Source of the DNA: Bacillota bacterium
GTDB taxonomy: Bacteria > Bacillota > UBA994 > PWPR01
Direction of reading: 5' to 3'
Length of the DNA stretch: 39,013 nucleotides
Assembly: GCA_028280325.1 (NCBI GenBank)
Contig: JANQLZ010000049.1
Coordinates: forward strand, 1 to 39,013
Below the pieces are notes generated by a model. It ran no database searches. It was not told where the DNA came from and worked only from the letters and a program-made list of their open reading frames with translations. The position numbers and the translations under genes are program-made. Shown here in pieces: positions 14,900 to 27,485 of the stretch (its first letter is position 1; every line of letters starts with the position of its first letter).

Positions 14900-16927
14900 T
14901 TAGTCTTCTTCTTTGCTGGCAGCGATTATTTTTTCAGCCAGCATTGCTGGTACTTCTTCGTAGCGGGCAAAACTTGTTTTGAATAAACCCCGTCCTTGAG
15001 TCATAGAACGCAGGTCAGTTGCATACGATGGCATCTCGCTCAATGGAACCTGGGCTTTTATGACTTGCTTGCGGCCGGCAGGCTCCATGCCCATAATCCG
15101 ACCTCGCTTCTTGTTTAAGTCTCCCATTATGTCTCCCATATAGTCTTCAGGCACCGTTACTTCGAGGTCATAAATTGGCTCTAACAGCACAGGGCCAGCA
15201 TTCAGGAAACCTTTTTTAAACGCCTGGCTTCCAGCAATCTTAAAGGCCATTTCTGAGGAGTCTACATCATGATAAGACCCGTCCTTCAGGGTTATCTTGA
15301 CCCGAACTACCGGGTAACCTGCCAGCGGACCTTGACCCAGGGTTTCCTGAATTCCCTTATCTACCGCAGGTATATATTGCCGAGGAACTGAACCACCAAA
15401 AATTGAATCTACAAATTCATATTCTTTTTCTTCACTGTGCAGAGGCTCGAGATCAATAATGACATGGCCATATTGCCCCTTTCCGCCAGACTGCTTCTTG
15501 TGTTTGTGGGTAGCTTCAACTTTCTTTTTAACTGTTTCCCGATAAGGAACCTTAGGTGCTTTTAAGGTAACATTAACATCAAATTTGTCAGCTAAACGAC
15601 TCTTGATAACCTGCAGGTGCATATCTCCCATCCCAGAGATAACATTTTCACTGGTTTCAATGCTGCGAACAGCTGTAAATGTAGGATCTTCTTCCTGGAG
15701 ACGAGCCAGTCCGGTGCCAATTTTTTCTTCAGCACCTTTGGCTTCAGCCTCGACCGCCATTGAGATAATCGGCTTTGGAAACTGAACAGGCTCAATCGTA
15801 AGTTTTGAACCTTTAACTGAAATAGTATCATTGGTATCTGTATCACTTAATTTAGCTACTCCCCCAATATCTCCAACGTTTAATTCCTTAACACTGATCT
15901 GATTTTTGCCGCTGACAACAAAGATAGATCCCAAACGTTCATTATTGCCTTTAGTGACATTGTAATATTGGGTATCAGCCTTAATGCCTCCCGAATAGAC
16001 GCGGAAGATATTGATCTTGCCGACATAGGGATCTGCCATTGTTTTGAATACTAAGGCTGCAGGTTGGTTATCAGCTGGTGAGTAAGGAGCCGGATTTGGC
16101 ATCAAGTCAACAATGGTATCCATCAAGGTCTGAATCCCAATGTTCTTGGTTGCTGCCGTAGCCAGCACAGGTATGACGGAGCCATTTTTAACGCTGGTCT
16201 GTAAGCCGTTAATCAGGTCCGCATCAGGAATTTCTTCGCCCTCGAGATACATCATCATCAGGTCGTCATCCTGCTCAACAACAGCCTCTATCAGCTGAAT
16301 GCGATATTCTTCCATGCTGCTCAGCAAATCACCTGGGGCCTCAATTTCTTTTATCTCTCGGCCATTTCCGCTAAACTCATAGGCCTTATTAGTTAAAATA
16401 TTGAGAACGCCATTAAAGCTTTCTTCCTTACCGATTGGCACATATAGCGGAGCAACACTTGTGCCATATTCTTCTCTTAACTGATTAACTACTTTAAAAT
16501 AATCGGCATTCTCACGATTTAGTTTATTGACTACAACTATCCGAGGCAATTCATTCTCATCTGCATATTGCCATACTAATTCCGTACCGACCTCAACTCC
16601 AGAAACTCCGCATACAACTAAAGCTGCTGCATCGGCAACCTTTAAAGCCGCTTTTACTTCACCGACAAAGTCAAAATACCCAGGGGTATCGAGGACATTT
16701 ATTTTACTGCCCTTCCACTCACAGGGAACTATACCGGTGTTGATTGAAATAGTCCGCTTTATCTCTTCGGCGTCAAAATCCGAAACTGTGTTGCCATCTT
16801 CAACTCTACCTAATCGTGTTACAGCTCCCGTATTATAATACATAGCTTCTGCTAACGAAGTTTTTCCAGCGCCACTATGTGAAATTAGAGCAATGTTACG
16901 AATGTTTTCTGTGGAATAATTCTTCAC
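14900..16927 (-). CDS. Elongation factor G-like GTPase (EF-G paralogue)
   Basis: This is a translational GTPase with EF-G domain order, 675 residues. G1 is SHSGAGKTS at residues 16-24, G3 is DTPGYFDF near 75, and G4 reads VVNKLNREN near 132. The last lysine-x-aspartate position of the usual NKxD is therefore asparagine. Domains II to V follow, including KGQYGHVIIDLEP in domain IV and GDIMGDLNKKRGRIMGMEP in domain V. The SHSGAGKTS P-loop, in place of AHIDAGKTT, and the single-copy genomic setting, with no rpsL, rpsG or tufA nearby, point to the EF-G-like family rather than the housekeeping fusA. Its role is unsettled: ribosome recycling, stress or none shown. The GTG start at 16927 follows a GGAGG site. 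Confidence 0.88.
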   Translation of the reverse strand: MKNYSTENIRNIALISHSGAGKTSLAEAMYYNTGAVTRLGRVEDGNTVSDFDAEEIKRTISINTGIVPCEWKGSKINVLDTPGYFDFVGEVKAALKVADAAALVVCGVSGVEVGTELVWQYADENELPRIVVVNKLNRENADYFKVVNQLREEYGTSVAPLYVPIGKEESFNGVLNILTNKAYEFSGNGREIKEIEAPGDLLSSMEEYRIQLIEAVVEQDDDLMMMYLEGEEIPDADLINGLQTSVKNGSVIPVLATAATKNIGIQTLMDTIVDLMPNPAPYSPADNQPAALVFKTMADPYVGKINIFRVYSGGIKADTQYYNVTKGNNERLGSIFVVSGKNQISVKELNVGDIGGVAKLSDTDTNDTISVKGSKLTIEPVQFPKPIISMAVEAEAKGAEEKIGTGLARLQEEDPTFTAVRSIETSENVISGMGDMHLQVIKSRLADKFDVNVTLKAPKVPYRETVKKKVEATHKHKKQSGGKGQYGHVIIDLEPLHSEEKEYEFVDSIFGGSVPRQYIPAVDKGIQETLGQGPLAGYPVVRVKITLKDGSYHDVDSSEMAFKIAGSQAFKKGFLNAGPVLLEPIYDLEVTVPEDYMGDIMGDLNKKRGRIMGMEPAGRKQVIKAQVPLSEMPSYATDLRSMTQGRGLFKTSFARYEEVPAMLAEKIIAASKEED

Positions 16928-17025
16928 TCCAACTGCCTCCTTTATTCAATACCAGATAAAATACATACCTACATATCTTCAACAAGTTTTGTTTTTTTCC
17001 TGCAAAACAATCAAGTTAATTAAAA

Positions 17026-19717
<2,692 letters not shown>

Positions 19718-19761
19718 TTATTTTAAATATCAGTGTTTGATATCTCAATCCACTGTCTTAA

Positions 19762-20997
19762 TTAGGCATATAGTGGAAAACGGCTACACAGATTGCTGAC
19801 TCGCTTAGATACATTGGCAAGTGCTACACTGTCATCGAGGTTTTCAATGGTGTCGGCAATCATGTCGGCAATTTCCTGCATCTCAGCTACACCCATTCCA
19901 CGGGTTGTAACTGCCGGGGTGCCAATTCTTATGCCGCTGGTGACAAATGGGCTTTGAGGATCATCAGGAACAGTGTTCTTATTAACTGTAATCCCTACTT
20001 CATCCAGGACTTTCTCTACTACCTTGCCTGTAACGCCTTTGCTCCGCAAGTCCAGTAACATGAGATGGTTCTCTGTACCACTGGAGACAATATCAAATCC
20101 ACGCTTCATTAAACCTTCAGCCAGGGCCTTGGCATTAGCCAGAACATGTTCACCATACTGTTTAAACTCTGGCTGTAAAGCCTCCAGGAAGCACACTGCT
20201 TTGGCAGCAATTATATGCATTAACGGCCCGCCCTGAATACCTGGGAAGATACACTTATCAATTTTTTTAGCATATTTTTTCTTACACAAAATCATTCCGC
20301 CCCGAGGTCCACGTAAGGTTTTATGGGTAGTCGTAGTGACAAAATCTGCATGTTCAACGGGATTAGGATGCAGGCCTGTAGCAACAAGCCCCGCAATATG
20401 AGCCATGTCAACCATAAAATAGGCCCCGACTTCGTCAGCAATTTCTCTGAACTTTTTGAAATCAAGTATTCTGGAATAGGCACTGGCCCCAGCCAAAATC
20501 ATTTTTGGTTTGCACTCTAAAGCCTTTCTGCGCACCTCTTCATAATCGATCATTCCAGTATCAGTATCTACCCCATAGGCAACAATATTGTATAAAATCC
20601 CAGAGAAATTCACTGGTGAACCATGGGTCAAATGCCCGCCATGATCTAAGCTCATACCCAAGATTGTGTCTCCTGGTTTCAATATAGCCATGTAAACGCC
20701 CATGTTAGCTTGTGAGCCTGAGTGTGGCTGAACATTGGCATGTTCAGCACCGAAGAGTTCTTTAGCCCGATCCCTGGCTAAATTCTCAGCTATATCAACG
20801 CATTCACATCCTCCATAGTATCTCTTTCTAGGGTATCCTTCTGCATACTTATTGGTCATAATCGAACCCTGGGCTTCCAAAACTGCTCTGCTGACAAAAT
20901 TCTCTGACGCGATTAATTCTATATTGCCGCGCTGCCGATTTAATTCCTCTTCAATTGATTTTGCAATAGCCGGGTCTACTTGTTGTAAAATACTCAT
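19762..20997 (-). CDS. glyA: Serine hydroxymethyltransferase
   Basis: GlyA interconverts serine and glycine while loading a one-carbon unit on tetrahydrofolate, using pyridoxal phosphate. The 411-residue protein has [20 protein letters not shown] at the N-terminus, [15 protein letters not shown] near residue 50, the PLP-lysine motif [14 protein letters not shown] near 225, and [15 protein letters not shown] near 355. The start is the ATG at 20997, preceded by GGAGG; an in-frame start at 21051 would add 18 residues with no homologous look. It lies 62 bases after rpiB and supplies glycine and methylene-THF alongside fhs at 29.6 kb. Confidence 0.97.
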   Translation of the reverse strand: MSILQQVDPAIAKSIEEELNRQRGNIELIASENFVSRAVLEAQGSIMTNKYAEGYPRKRYYGGCECVDIAENLARDRAKELFGAEHANVQPHSGSQANMGVYMAILKPGDTILGMSLDHGGHLTHGSPVNFSGILYNIVAYGVDTDTGMIDYEEVRRKALECKPKMILAGASAYSRILDFKKFREIADEVGAYFMVDMAHIAGLVATGLHPNPVEHADFVTTTTHKTLRGPRGGMILCKKKYAKKIDKCIFPGIQGGPLMHIIAAKAVCFLEALQPEFKQYGEHVLANAKALAEGLMKRGFDIVSSGTENHLMLLDLRSKGVTGKVVEKVLDEVGITVNKNTVPDDPQSPFVTSGIRIGTPAVTTRGMGVAEMQEIADMIADTIENLDDSVALANVSKRVSNLCSRFPLYA

Positions 20998-21059
20998 TAT
21001 AATATTATCCTCCCTAATATTTATCAGTTGTGCACCTGATAACAGACTCACTAAGGCAT

Positions 21060-21503
21060 TTATTGCCTTTCTTTTTCAATAGCTCTGATTTTTTCTACAC
21101 GCTGCTGATGACGGCCTCCACCAAATTCAGATCTTAAAAAAGTACTGATAATCTCTTTGGCATACTGATCACCGGTCACCCTGGCACCTAAACATAAAAC
21201 ATTGCCATCGTTGTGCTCTCGCAGCATTCGGGCCGAGTAGATATCCCGCACGCTTGCTGCTCTAACTCCATCAACTTTATTTGCTGATATGGACATGCCA
21301 AAACCTGTTCCACAGATCAGCACTCCTAAACTGCAGTCACCTGTTGCAACTTCATCAGCAACCTGTTGGGCATAGTCGGGATAATCCACTGATTCGTCAG
21401 TAAAAGTTCCAAAATCTTTTACCTGATATCCCCAGCTCTCCAACCATTTAATTGCTTTATTCTTTAATAATAAACCCCCATGGTCACATCCTATAGCAAT
21501 CAT
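21060..21503 (-). CDS. rpiB: Ribose-5-phosphate isomerase B
   Basis: RpiB interconverts ribose 5-phosphate and ribulose 5-phosphate, linking the pentose phosphate pathway to PRPP synthesis. The 147 residues begin [14 protein letters not shown], with the conserved D-H-x-[16 protein letters not shown] near residue 66 contains the active-site cysteine and anion-binding loop, and [13 protein letters not shown] near 98 is also conserved. GAGGTGAA precedes the ATG. The usual Firmicute order ywlE-rpiB-glyA-upp is kept here. Confidence 0.95.
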   Translation of the reverse strand: MIAIGCDHGGLLLKNKAIKWLESWGYQVKDFGTFTDESVDYPDYAQQVADEVATGDCSLGVLICGTGFGMSISANKVDGVRAASVRDIYSARMLREHNDGNVLCLGARVTGDQYAKEIISTFLRSEFGGGRHQQRVEKIRAIEKERQ

Positions 21504-21631
21504 GCTTTCACCTCAACAGCTTAATGTCTTTAATAAAAATACGTGTTAATTATAACGTATCGCATTGCTTCAAGCAAACTAAATTGCCGTAATTTATCTG
21601 ATACCTGCATCACTTCTGAATTTTGCTCAGC

Positions 21632-22093
21632 TCAACTGCTGCCGGCAGTAAGCCTTTCCCAGGCCAGCTCCAGATATTTCTGGATTTCCTCTGCTGTTGC
21701 CCGGTACACGTCGACTGATCCACCGTAAGGATCCAGGATATCCAGCTCCTGCTTTTCGCCAGCGTATTCTTTCAGCGTAAATGTTTTCTCAGCCAGTTTA
21801 CTGCTAGCTCTTAACAGCACCTGCTTATGCCTCAGGGTCATTGTTAAGATTAAATCGGCCTCAAGCAGATCAGGGCTAACCAATCGGCTGCTGTGATTAC
21901 TGAGATTTAATCCCTTTTCCTGCATGACCTTTATGGCCTGCTCGGTGGCGGGCATACCCTCAATAGCCGCCAGACCGGCTGAATAGACCTCAACATCGAC
22001 GCCAGTGCTATCCGACGCAATAATCTGCTTTAACAGGGCCTCTGCCATAGTGCTTCTACAGGTATTGCCGGTGCAGATCAATAGTATTTTCAT
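21632..22093 (-). CDS. ywlE: Low-molecular-weight phosphatase, probable protein-arginine phosphatase YwlE
   Basis: This 153-residue member of the low-molecular-weight tyrosine phosphatase fold has the P-loop CTGNTCRSTMAEA starting at residue 7 and the general-acid segment ILDPYGGSVDVYRA near 115. The threonine within C-x-G-N-T-C-R-S is the residue reported to select phospho-arginine over phospho-tyrosine in Bacillus YwlE, so arginine phosphatase activity is the best call. It would oppose McsB, encoded at 8469-9509. Its start overlaps the Sua5-type gene by four bases, and rpiB follows. A tyrosine phosphatase role is the alternative. Confidence 0.9.
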   Translation of the reverse strand: MKILLICTGNTCRSTMAEALLKQIIASDSTGVDVEVYSAGLAAIEGMPATEQAIKVMQEKGLNLSNHSSRLVSPDLLEADLILTMTLRHKQVLLRASSKLAEKTFTLKEYAGEKQELDILDPYGGSVDVYRATAEEIQKYLELAWERLTAGSS

Positions 22094-23103
22094 TGACGAT
22101 CCCCCTCGTATACAACATTAGCAGCCTTGACAATTCTGTTCATCAGTGCCAATCCCAATCCTTTTTCGTCAACCTCATGTAAAATAATATGCGGAATCTG
22201 CACTGCATCGCATTCCCTGAAAAAACTATATAATCTTTCAGCCAATGCCTCTATACTGTCCACGGTCTCAATAATACTGGCCTGATTAAGATCTATTTCA
22301 GTTATGATGCTGCCTAAACCCAAAATAGCATAGTTCTTAATTTCGCTGTTAAGCACTTTGATTTTCCTTTGTATTTCCAGGATACTTCCTTTAATCAGAA
22401 TGACCTCTGCTTCTGGATTATAATGCGTGTATTTCGTGCCCGGAGACAAGACCTGTCCACCTGAAAAGACAGTCGCCAATTCAACCGGAACCAGTTGCTT
22501 AAGCATTTCATAGGTAATGGCGCCCGGCCTCAAAATCTTAAGGGGCAATGTCGTGCCATCGATAACAGTGCTTTCCAGGCCTACCTGGCAGGGCCCGCCG
22601 TCAATAACGGCTGATATTTTTCCTTGAAAATCTCTCATTACATGCTCAGCCCTGGTGGCACTGGGCTTACCTGATATATTGGCACTTGGAGCCGCAATCG
22701 GACAACCACATTTTCTAATCAGTCGTTGAGCTACCTGATGACTGGGAAACCTTACGGCAACTGTACCTAAACCTGCCGTCACTGCTGGCGGCAGATGGGT
22801 GCGGGCATTTAAGATGATCGAGAGAGGACCCGGCCAAAAACTGTTGGCTACCTGCAAAGCCTCTGCCGAAGGGCTGACAACCAGTTCAGCCAGTGCTTCG
22901 AAATCTGCAATATGAACAATCAAAGGATTATCTGTCGGCCTTTTTTTAGCAGTAAAAATTTTTTTGCAGGCCTCGTTGGACAGGGCATTTGCTCCTAATC
23001 CGTAAACGGTTTCAGTTGGAAATGCCACAATTCCATTTTCTCTGATGATTTTGGCAGCGATTGTCAAACCCTGTTCATCTGCCTGAAGCATTTTAGTTTT
23101 CAA
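22090..23103 (-). CDS. tsaC: L-threonylcarbamoyladenylate synthase, Sua5/YwlC type
   Basis: This enzyme makes threonylcarbamoyl-AMP from threonine, bicarbonate and ATP for the t6A modification of ANN-decoding tRNAs. The long two-domain Sua5 form is present: a YrdC domain in about the first 210 residues (GIVAFPTETVYGLGANAL, KRPTDNPLIVHI, FWPGPLSIIL, CPIAAPSANISGKPSAT), then a linker with SPGTKYTHYNPEAEV and a C-terminal Sua5 domain. I favour the TTG at 23103 because the GTG at 23115 is inside the GAGGTG ribosome site; ATG at 23091 is a third option. It is coupled to ywlE. Confidence 0.92.
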   Translation of the reverse strand: MKTKMLQADEQGLTIAAKIIRENGIVAFPTETVYGLGANALSNEACKKIFTAKKRPTDNPLIVHIADFEALAELVVSPSAEALQVANSFWPGPLSIILNARTHLPPAVTAGLGTVAVRFPSHQVAQRLIRKCGCPIAAPSANISGKPSATRAEHVMRDFQGKISAVIDGGPCQVGLESTVIDGTTLPLKILRPGAITYEMLKQLVPVELATVFSGGQVLSPGTKYTHYNPEAEVILIKGSILEIQRKIKVLNSEIKNYAILGLGSIITEIDLNQASIIETVDSIEALAERLYSFFRECDAVQIPHIILHEVDEKGLGLALMNRIVKAANVVYEGDRQ

Positions 23104-23136
23104 AATTAATTGCACCTCTTTAAATTAAGACTGATC

Positions 23137-23961
23137 TCAATTTGCTACTCGAATAGACACATCTGCAGCCAACACTCGCTTTATTTGACTGTTATTATCT
23201 TTTATAATTAAAGCTCCCAAGCTGTCAATAGCCACTGCCTGCCCGGTAAAAGGCTGGCTGCCGTCTGCTGGATACACCCTTATGTTACTGTTAATGGTGA
23301 TATCATATTTTTGCCATATATTTAACAACTGCTGGCTGTTGTATTTCAGTAGCTTCAGGTTACTGAAGAGCTTGACCAGAATCGAATCTATTATTGGTTT
23401 TCGGTTCAGCTTAATCTTGGTTTCATTGCTCAAACTGGTTGCTATCTGCTGCACTTCTGTTGGCAGGTGCTGCATATCGTTATTGACATTCACACCGATA
23501 CCGAGGATTACCCAGGGATTCGATCCAGGTCCCATGACCAAATCTACGGCAATTCCACATACTTTCCTGTTGCTTATTAAGACGTCATTAGGCCATTTTA
23601 TTTCAGCAACCAGATCGGTGTGCAATCTGATTGATTCGACAACTGCTACCGCTGCAGCTAAGGCAATTAACTGATTCTGATCTGGCTTAATGCCAGGCCT
23701 TAGAATTACTGAGAACCACAGGCCGCCTACCGGCGACAGCCATTTACGACCGCGGCGGCCACGCCCCCCCGACTGCTGTTCAGCAACGACTAAATCCCCA
23801 TGCCGAGCCGTACTGCTGTCAACAATCTCTCTGGCTGTGATCATGGTTGAGGTTAAATCCTGATAATAAAAAATGCGGCTGTCCGGGTTTTGATTAACCG
23901 ACAGCCCTTGAAGATAATCAGGCAGTTGCCTGAAATTATTATTCTCACTTGATCTTGTCAT
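23137..23961 (-). CDS. birA: Biotin-[acetyl-CoA-carboxylase] ligase, without DNA-binding domain
   Basis: BirA activates biotin to biotinyl-AMP and attaches it to carrier-protein lysines. The 274 residues contain the core motif GGRGRRGRKWLSP near residue 65, FSVILRP, KWPNDVLISNRKVCGI near 122 and WVILGIGVNVNND near 152. The C-terminal SH3-like domain follows (YPADGSQPFTGQAVAID). There is no N-terminal winged helix: the first 30 residues are an unrelated tail. The protein should therefore be a ligase only and not a biotin-operon repressor. Its ATG shares a base with the nadC stop (TAATG), indicating coupling to the NAD operon. Confidence 0.92.
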   Translation of the reverse strand: MTRSSENNNFRQLPDYLQGLSVNQNPDSRIFYYQDLTSTMITAREIVDSSTARHGDLVVAEQQSGGRGRRGRKWLSPVGGLWFSVILRPGIKPDQNQLIALAAAVAVVESIRLHTDLVAEIKWPNDVLISNRKVCGIAVDLVMGPGSNPWVILGIGVNVNNDMQHLPTEVQQIATSLSNETKIKLNRKPIIDSILVKLFSNLKLLKYNSQQLLNIWQKYDITINSNIRVYPADGSQPFTGQAVAIDSLGALIIKDNNSQIKRVLAADVSIRVAN

Positions 23962-24809
23962 TATTTATCTCCATAAGATATATCCATACTGATGTCTAAA
24001 GACTTATAACTATGAGTCAGGCTACCTGACGATATGTAGTGAACCCCGGTACGTGCTACCTCAACAATTGTCGTTTCGTCAATATTGCCTGAGGCTTCAA
24101 TTAAGGCCTTATCTCCAATCAGAGAGACTGCCTCGCTCATCATCTCCAAAGGCATATTGTCGAGCATAATAATATCAACCCCGGCCTCTAAGGCATCGGT
24201 TACCTGTTCCAGGCTGGTAGTTTCAACCTCAATTTTTATGGTATGCCCGATATTCCGACGCACTTTAGATACTGCATTTTTAATACCACCGCTTACTTCA
24301 ATGTGATTGTCTTTAATTAATACAGAATCCGCTAAATCAAAGCGATGATTTCTGCCACCGCCAATTCTAACCGCATACTTTTCCAAAATGCGCAACCCGG
24401 GAGTAGTTTTACGGGTATCGGTAATGTGACAATTAAAATACTGTAAACTATCGGCCATAGCCCTGGTTTTAGTCGCAATACCTGATAATCTTTGCAGAAA
24501 GTTTAAGGCTACCCGCTCTCCGGTAAGGATTGAGCGAGCTGGGCCAGATACCTCTGCAACAGTCATGCCGGCAGATACCTCTGCTCCTTCACCTTGCAAT
24601 AGATTAACCGTCACTGTTGGATCCAGCAGTTGATAGACAAGTTTTACTACTGGCATACCTGCTAAAATGCCTTGTTGTTTAACCTTTATAACTGCCTTAG
24701 CTCTCATTTTTTCAGGTATTATCGACACTGTGGTCAGGTCATAATATCCAATATCTTCTTTTAAAGCTTGTTCAACAATAGGTTTAATCATAAACAGGTT
24801 TAATTCCAT
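23961..24809 (-). CDS. nadC: Nicotinate-nucleotide pyrophosphorylase (carboxylating)
   Basis: NadC converts quinolinate and PRPP to nicotinate mononucleotide and CO2. The 282 residues show ALKEDIGYYDLTT near residue 15, ERVALNFLQRLSGIAT near 100, TDTRKTTPGLRILEKYAVRIGGGRNHR near 130 (substrate-binding arginines, lysine and histidine), LIKDNHIE near 168 and IMLDNMP near 215. GGAGG precedes the ATG. It directly follows nadB with a two-base gap and completes the aspartate-to-NaMN route encoded here. Confidence 0.97.
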   Translation of the reverse strand: MELNLFMIKPIVEQALKEDIGYYDLTTVSIIPEKMRAKAVIKVKQQGILAGMPVVKLVYQLLDPTVTVNLLQGEGAEVSAGMTVAEVSGPARSILTGERVALNFLQRLSGIATKTRAMADSLQYFNCHITDTRKTTPGLRILEKYAVRIGGGRNHRFDLADSVLIKDNHIEVSGGIKNAVSKVRRNIGHTIKIEVETTSLEQVTDALEAGVDIIMLDNMPLEMMSEAVSLIGDKALIEASGNIDETTIVEVARTGVHYISSGSLTHSYKSLDISMDISYGDK

Positions 24810-24811
24810 AG

Positions 24812-26401
24812 CTACCTCCTAATAACGTCAGATCTTTGGTAAGACTCGACCTGCTGGGGATAGTCTGACCGGTAGTGGCTGCCCCGGCTCTCTTCTCTCC
24901 ACAGAGCGCTTCGAGCAATCACCAGAGCCACCATCAGCATATTTGCTGCTTCAAAGTCAGACCTGGTTCTTAAATCCTGCCATAAATACGGAAGATAAGA
25001 ACCGAGTTCCTTAATTGCGGTCAGTAGGGTGTGCTGGTTTCTCACCAGTCCAACATTTTTCCACATTATCTTTTGGATACTTATTTTCAATTCTTTTTCA
25101 TTAAAAATATTTGAGATTCTACTACTATTATTATAGATATGAGGCATTTTAGCAATATTTTTAACACCGTTATGCAAAAAATCCTCTGCTATACGATGAC
25201 TAAAAACTAAGCCGTCCAGTAAAGAGTTGCTGGCCAGCCTGTTGGCCCCATGTAATCCACTACAGGCAACCTCTCCACAGGCATAAAGACGGTTAATAGA
25301 AGTCCGTCCATTTAAATCTGTCTTAACCCCTCCCATGGCGTAATGGGCGGCAGGTGCTACCGGAATCGATTCTGTCAATGGGTTAATTCCATATTCCAGC
25401 AGCTTCTTATTAATATAAGGAAATCTTGTGGCAAAATCTATCCCCTTCTCAAGCAGGGGCTGAATATCTAAACTGATGTAATCCGTACTATTCTGCTGCA
25501 TCTGGGCAACCATAGCCTGTGCCACAATACTGCGAGTCTCCAGTTCAGCCCGGGGATACCTGTCGAGCATAAATCTCTTGCCGTTTTTGTTGCGCAATAC
25601 TGCGCCTTCGCCTCGGACTGCTTCAGATACTAAAAAAGAGGGTTTTCCTTTAAGAGCCAACGCGGTAGGGTGGAACTGAATAAAAGCCATATTCATCATT
25701 TCTGCACCGGCCCGATAGGCTATGCCCATACCATCTGCAGTAGCCACTTCAGGATTTGTAGTATTGGAGTATATCTTTCCTAAACCGCCGGTTGCCAATA
25801 CTGTGGCAGCGGCACAGATTAGCCGTAATTTATTATGCTCATCCAAAGCAATGATACCCCAGCATTCACCCCCGGCCATGATAATATCTATCGCAAAACT
25901 ATTGTTGATAATAGTAATATTAGGATGATTGACTACAGCATGTTCCAAGGTTCTGGCGATCTCTTTACCAGTTTGGTCTCCGTCACTGTGGAGCACCCGA
26001 TAATGGCTGTGACCGCCTTCACGAGTAACCATTAAGTCCCCATTTTTTTGCTTATCAAAATTAGCCCCTATTTTCATCAGCTGCTTGACCAGCGACGGGC
26101 CATCCTCAACCATAATCTGCACAGCCTGTGGGTTGCATATTCCACTGCCTGCCTGAAGGGTGTCCTGAATATGCTCCTGATATGAATCATGGATATGGTC
26201 CAGGACAACGGCAATTCCACCTTGAGCATAACGAGTATTGCTCTCAGTTAAATTCTTGGTCAGGACAGTTACCTTTCTGTTTTGCTCAGCAGCGCAGAAA
26301 GCTGTAAACAAGCCGGCTACACCACTGCCAACTACCAGCAAATCTGTGTAGACAGTCGGTAAATTATCAGCTGTAGAAAAATTTACTAGGTATCTACTCA
26401 C
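24812..26401 (-). CDS. nadB: L-aspartate oxidase
   Basis: NadB is an FAD enzyme that oxidises aspartate to iminoaspartate, which NadA condenses to quinolinate. The FAD Rossmann motif LVVGSGVAGLFTAF is near residue 20, followed by NTRYAQGGIAVVLD near 55, MEFQ-like AFIQFHPTAL near 235 and YACGEVACSGLHGANRLASNSLLDGLVF near 350 (FAD and substrate site). The C-terminal three-helix domain follows. I chose the GTG at 26401, seven bases after GAGAG and 16 bases after nadA. A 20-residue upstream extension would overlap nadA and has no family resemblance. About 530 residues, normal for the family. Confidence 0.96.
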   Translation of the reverse strand: MSRYLVNFSTADNLPTVYTDLLVVGSGVAGLFTAFCAAEQNRKVTVLTKNLTESNTRYAQGGIAVVLDHIHDSYQEHIQDTLQAGSGICNPQAVQIMVEDGPSLVKQLMKIGANFDKQKNGDLMVTREGGHSHYRVLHSDGDQTGKEIARTLEHAVVNHPNITIINNSFAIDIIMAGGECWGIIALDEHNKLRLICAAATVLATGGLGKIYSNTTNPEVATADGMGIAYRAGAEMMNMAFIQFHPTALALKGKPSFLVSEAVRGEGAVLRNKNGKRFMLDRYPRAELETRSIVAQAMVAQMQQNSTDYISLDIQPLLEKGIDFATRFPYINKKLLEYGINPLTESIPVAPAAHYAMGGVKTDLNGRTSINRLYACGEVACSGLHGANRLASNSLLDGLVFSHRIAEDFLHNGVKNIAKMPHIYNNSSRISNIFNEKELKISIQKIMWKNVGLVRNQHTLLTAIKELGSYLPYLWQDLRTRSDFEAANMLMVALVIARSALWREESRGSHYRSDYPQQVESYQRSDVIRR

Positions 26402-26417
26402 AATCTTTCTCTCATTC

Positions 26418-27335
26418 CTATATTTTAAGCATACGATCCAAAGCCAGGTATGCCTTTCTGGCAATCTCTTTTTCTACAGTTATAATCGGTCTCATTGTGG
26501 TCAATGATTCGACTATTTTAGGCAGCGTAGTCAGTTTCATATTTGGACAAATCAATTTTTTTGAAGCCAGAATCATTTCTTTAGCTGGATTTTGTTTCTT
26601 TAAAGCATGCAGCAGGCCCTGCTCAGTTCCAATAATAAACTGGCTGCGGTCACTGTCTTTAATATATTTGAGCATTCCGGCAGTACTGCCTGTATAATCG
26701 CTGAGGGCAACGACCTCCGGTCGGCATTCGGGATGAACCACAACCTCTGCCTGGGGATAGTGGTCCTTTTTGCTTATAATATCTTCTGGGGTTACTCGGT
26801 CATGGGTGTTGCAGTAACCTTCCCAAAGAATGATTTCTTTATCGCATTGGGACGCTACATATTGCCCCAGATTTCGATCCGGAGTAAAAATAACCTGTTT
26901 AAAACCGGGTAATGAATTGATCACCTTTACCGCATTGGAAGAGGTACAGCATATGTAACTTTCCGCCTTTACTGCTGCGGTAGTATTGACATAAGATACC
27001 ACTGCAGCCTCAGGATATTTGCTCTTCATCTCTCTTAAATCTTGAGCGTTAGCCATATCCGCCATCGGGCACCCGGCTTCTTTTTCTGGCAACAGCACTA
27101 ATTTATCTGGTGATAAGATGGCAGCACTTTCTGCCATAAAATGAACGCCGCAAAAAACTATAACATCTGCTTCGCTTTGAGCAGCTTTTCGAGCGAGTCC
27201 CAGTGAATCTCCAACGTAATCAGCAATATCCTGTATCTCTGGGCGTTGATAATAATGCGCTAAAATAACTGCGTTTTTTTCAGTTTTAAGTTTATTTATT
27301 TTTTTGTAAAACTGATCAAGCATTGTTTGCTCCAT
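26418..27335 (-). CDS. nadA: Quinolinate synthase
   Basis: NadA condenses iminoaspartate with dihydroxyacetone phosphate to quinolinate using an oxygen-sensitive [4Fe-4S] cluster. The 305-residue protein has AHYYQRPEIQDIADYVGDSL near residue 27, then the three cluster cysteine regions: YICCTSSNAVK near 110, VVHPECRPEV near 195 and LICPNMKLTTL near 280. I take the ATG at 27335 (reading MEQTML), which follows AAGGTGGAG; a TTG at 27350 lies in or before that site. It is the first gene of nadA-nadB-nadC-birA. No NiaR-type repressor gene is seen in the window. Confidence 0.96.
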   Translation of the reverse strand: MEQTMLDQFYKKINKLKTEKNAVILAHYYQRPEIQDIADYVGDSLGLARKAAQSEADVIVFCGVHFMAESAAILSPDKLVLLPEKEAGCPMADMANAQDLREMKSKYPEAAVVSYVNTTAAVKAESYICCTSSNAVKVINSLPGFKQVIFTPDRNLGQYVASQCDKEIILWEGYCNTHDRVTPEDIISKKDHYPQAEVVVHPECRPEVVALSDYTGSTAGMLKYIKDSDRSQFIIGTEQGLLHALKKQNPAKEMILASKKLICPNMKLTTLPKIVESLTTMRPIITVEKEIARKAYLALDRMLKI

Positions 27336-27485
27336 AATCTCCACCTTCAATTTTCTTTAAATAGTCCCTGCAACAAAACATTTTAGCATACCCAAAGGTA
27401 AAGTCAATGATAAGAGCATTGTAATGGCAGGAAAAAAGATTCTGGCAGCGAATCTTCATTTACAACGAAAGTAAGGAGAGGAACA

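Noticed and set aside
14900-16927. Housekeeping elongation factor G (fusA)
   Set aside because: P-loop SHSGAGKTS, altered G4 and absence of the rpsL-rpsG-tuf neighbourhood favour the EF-G-like paralogue.
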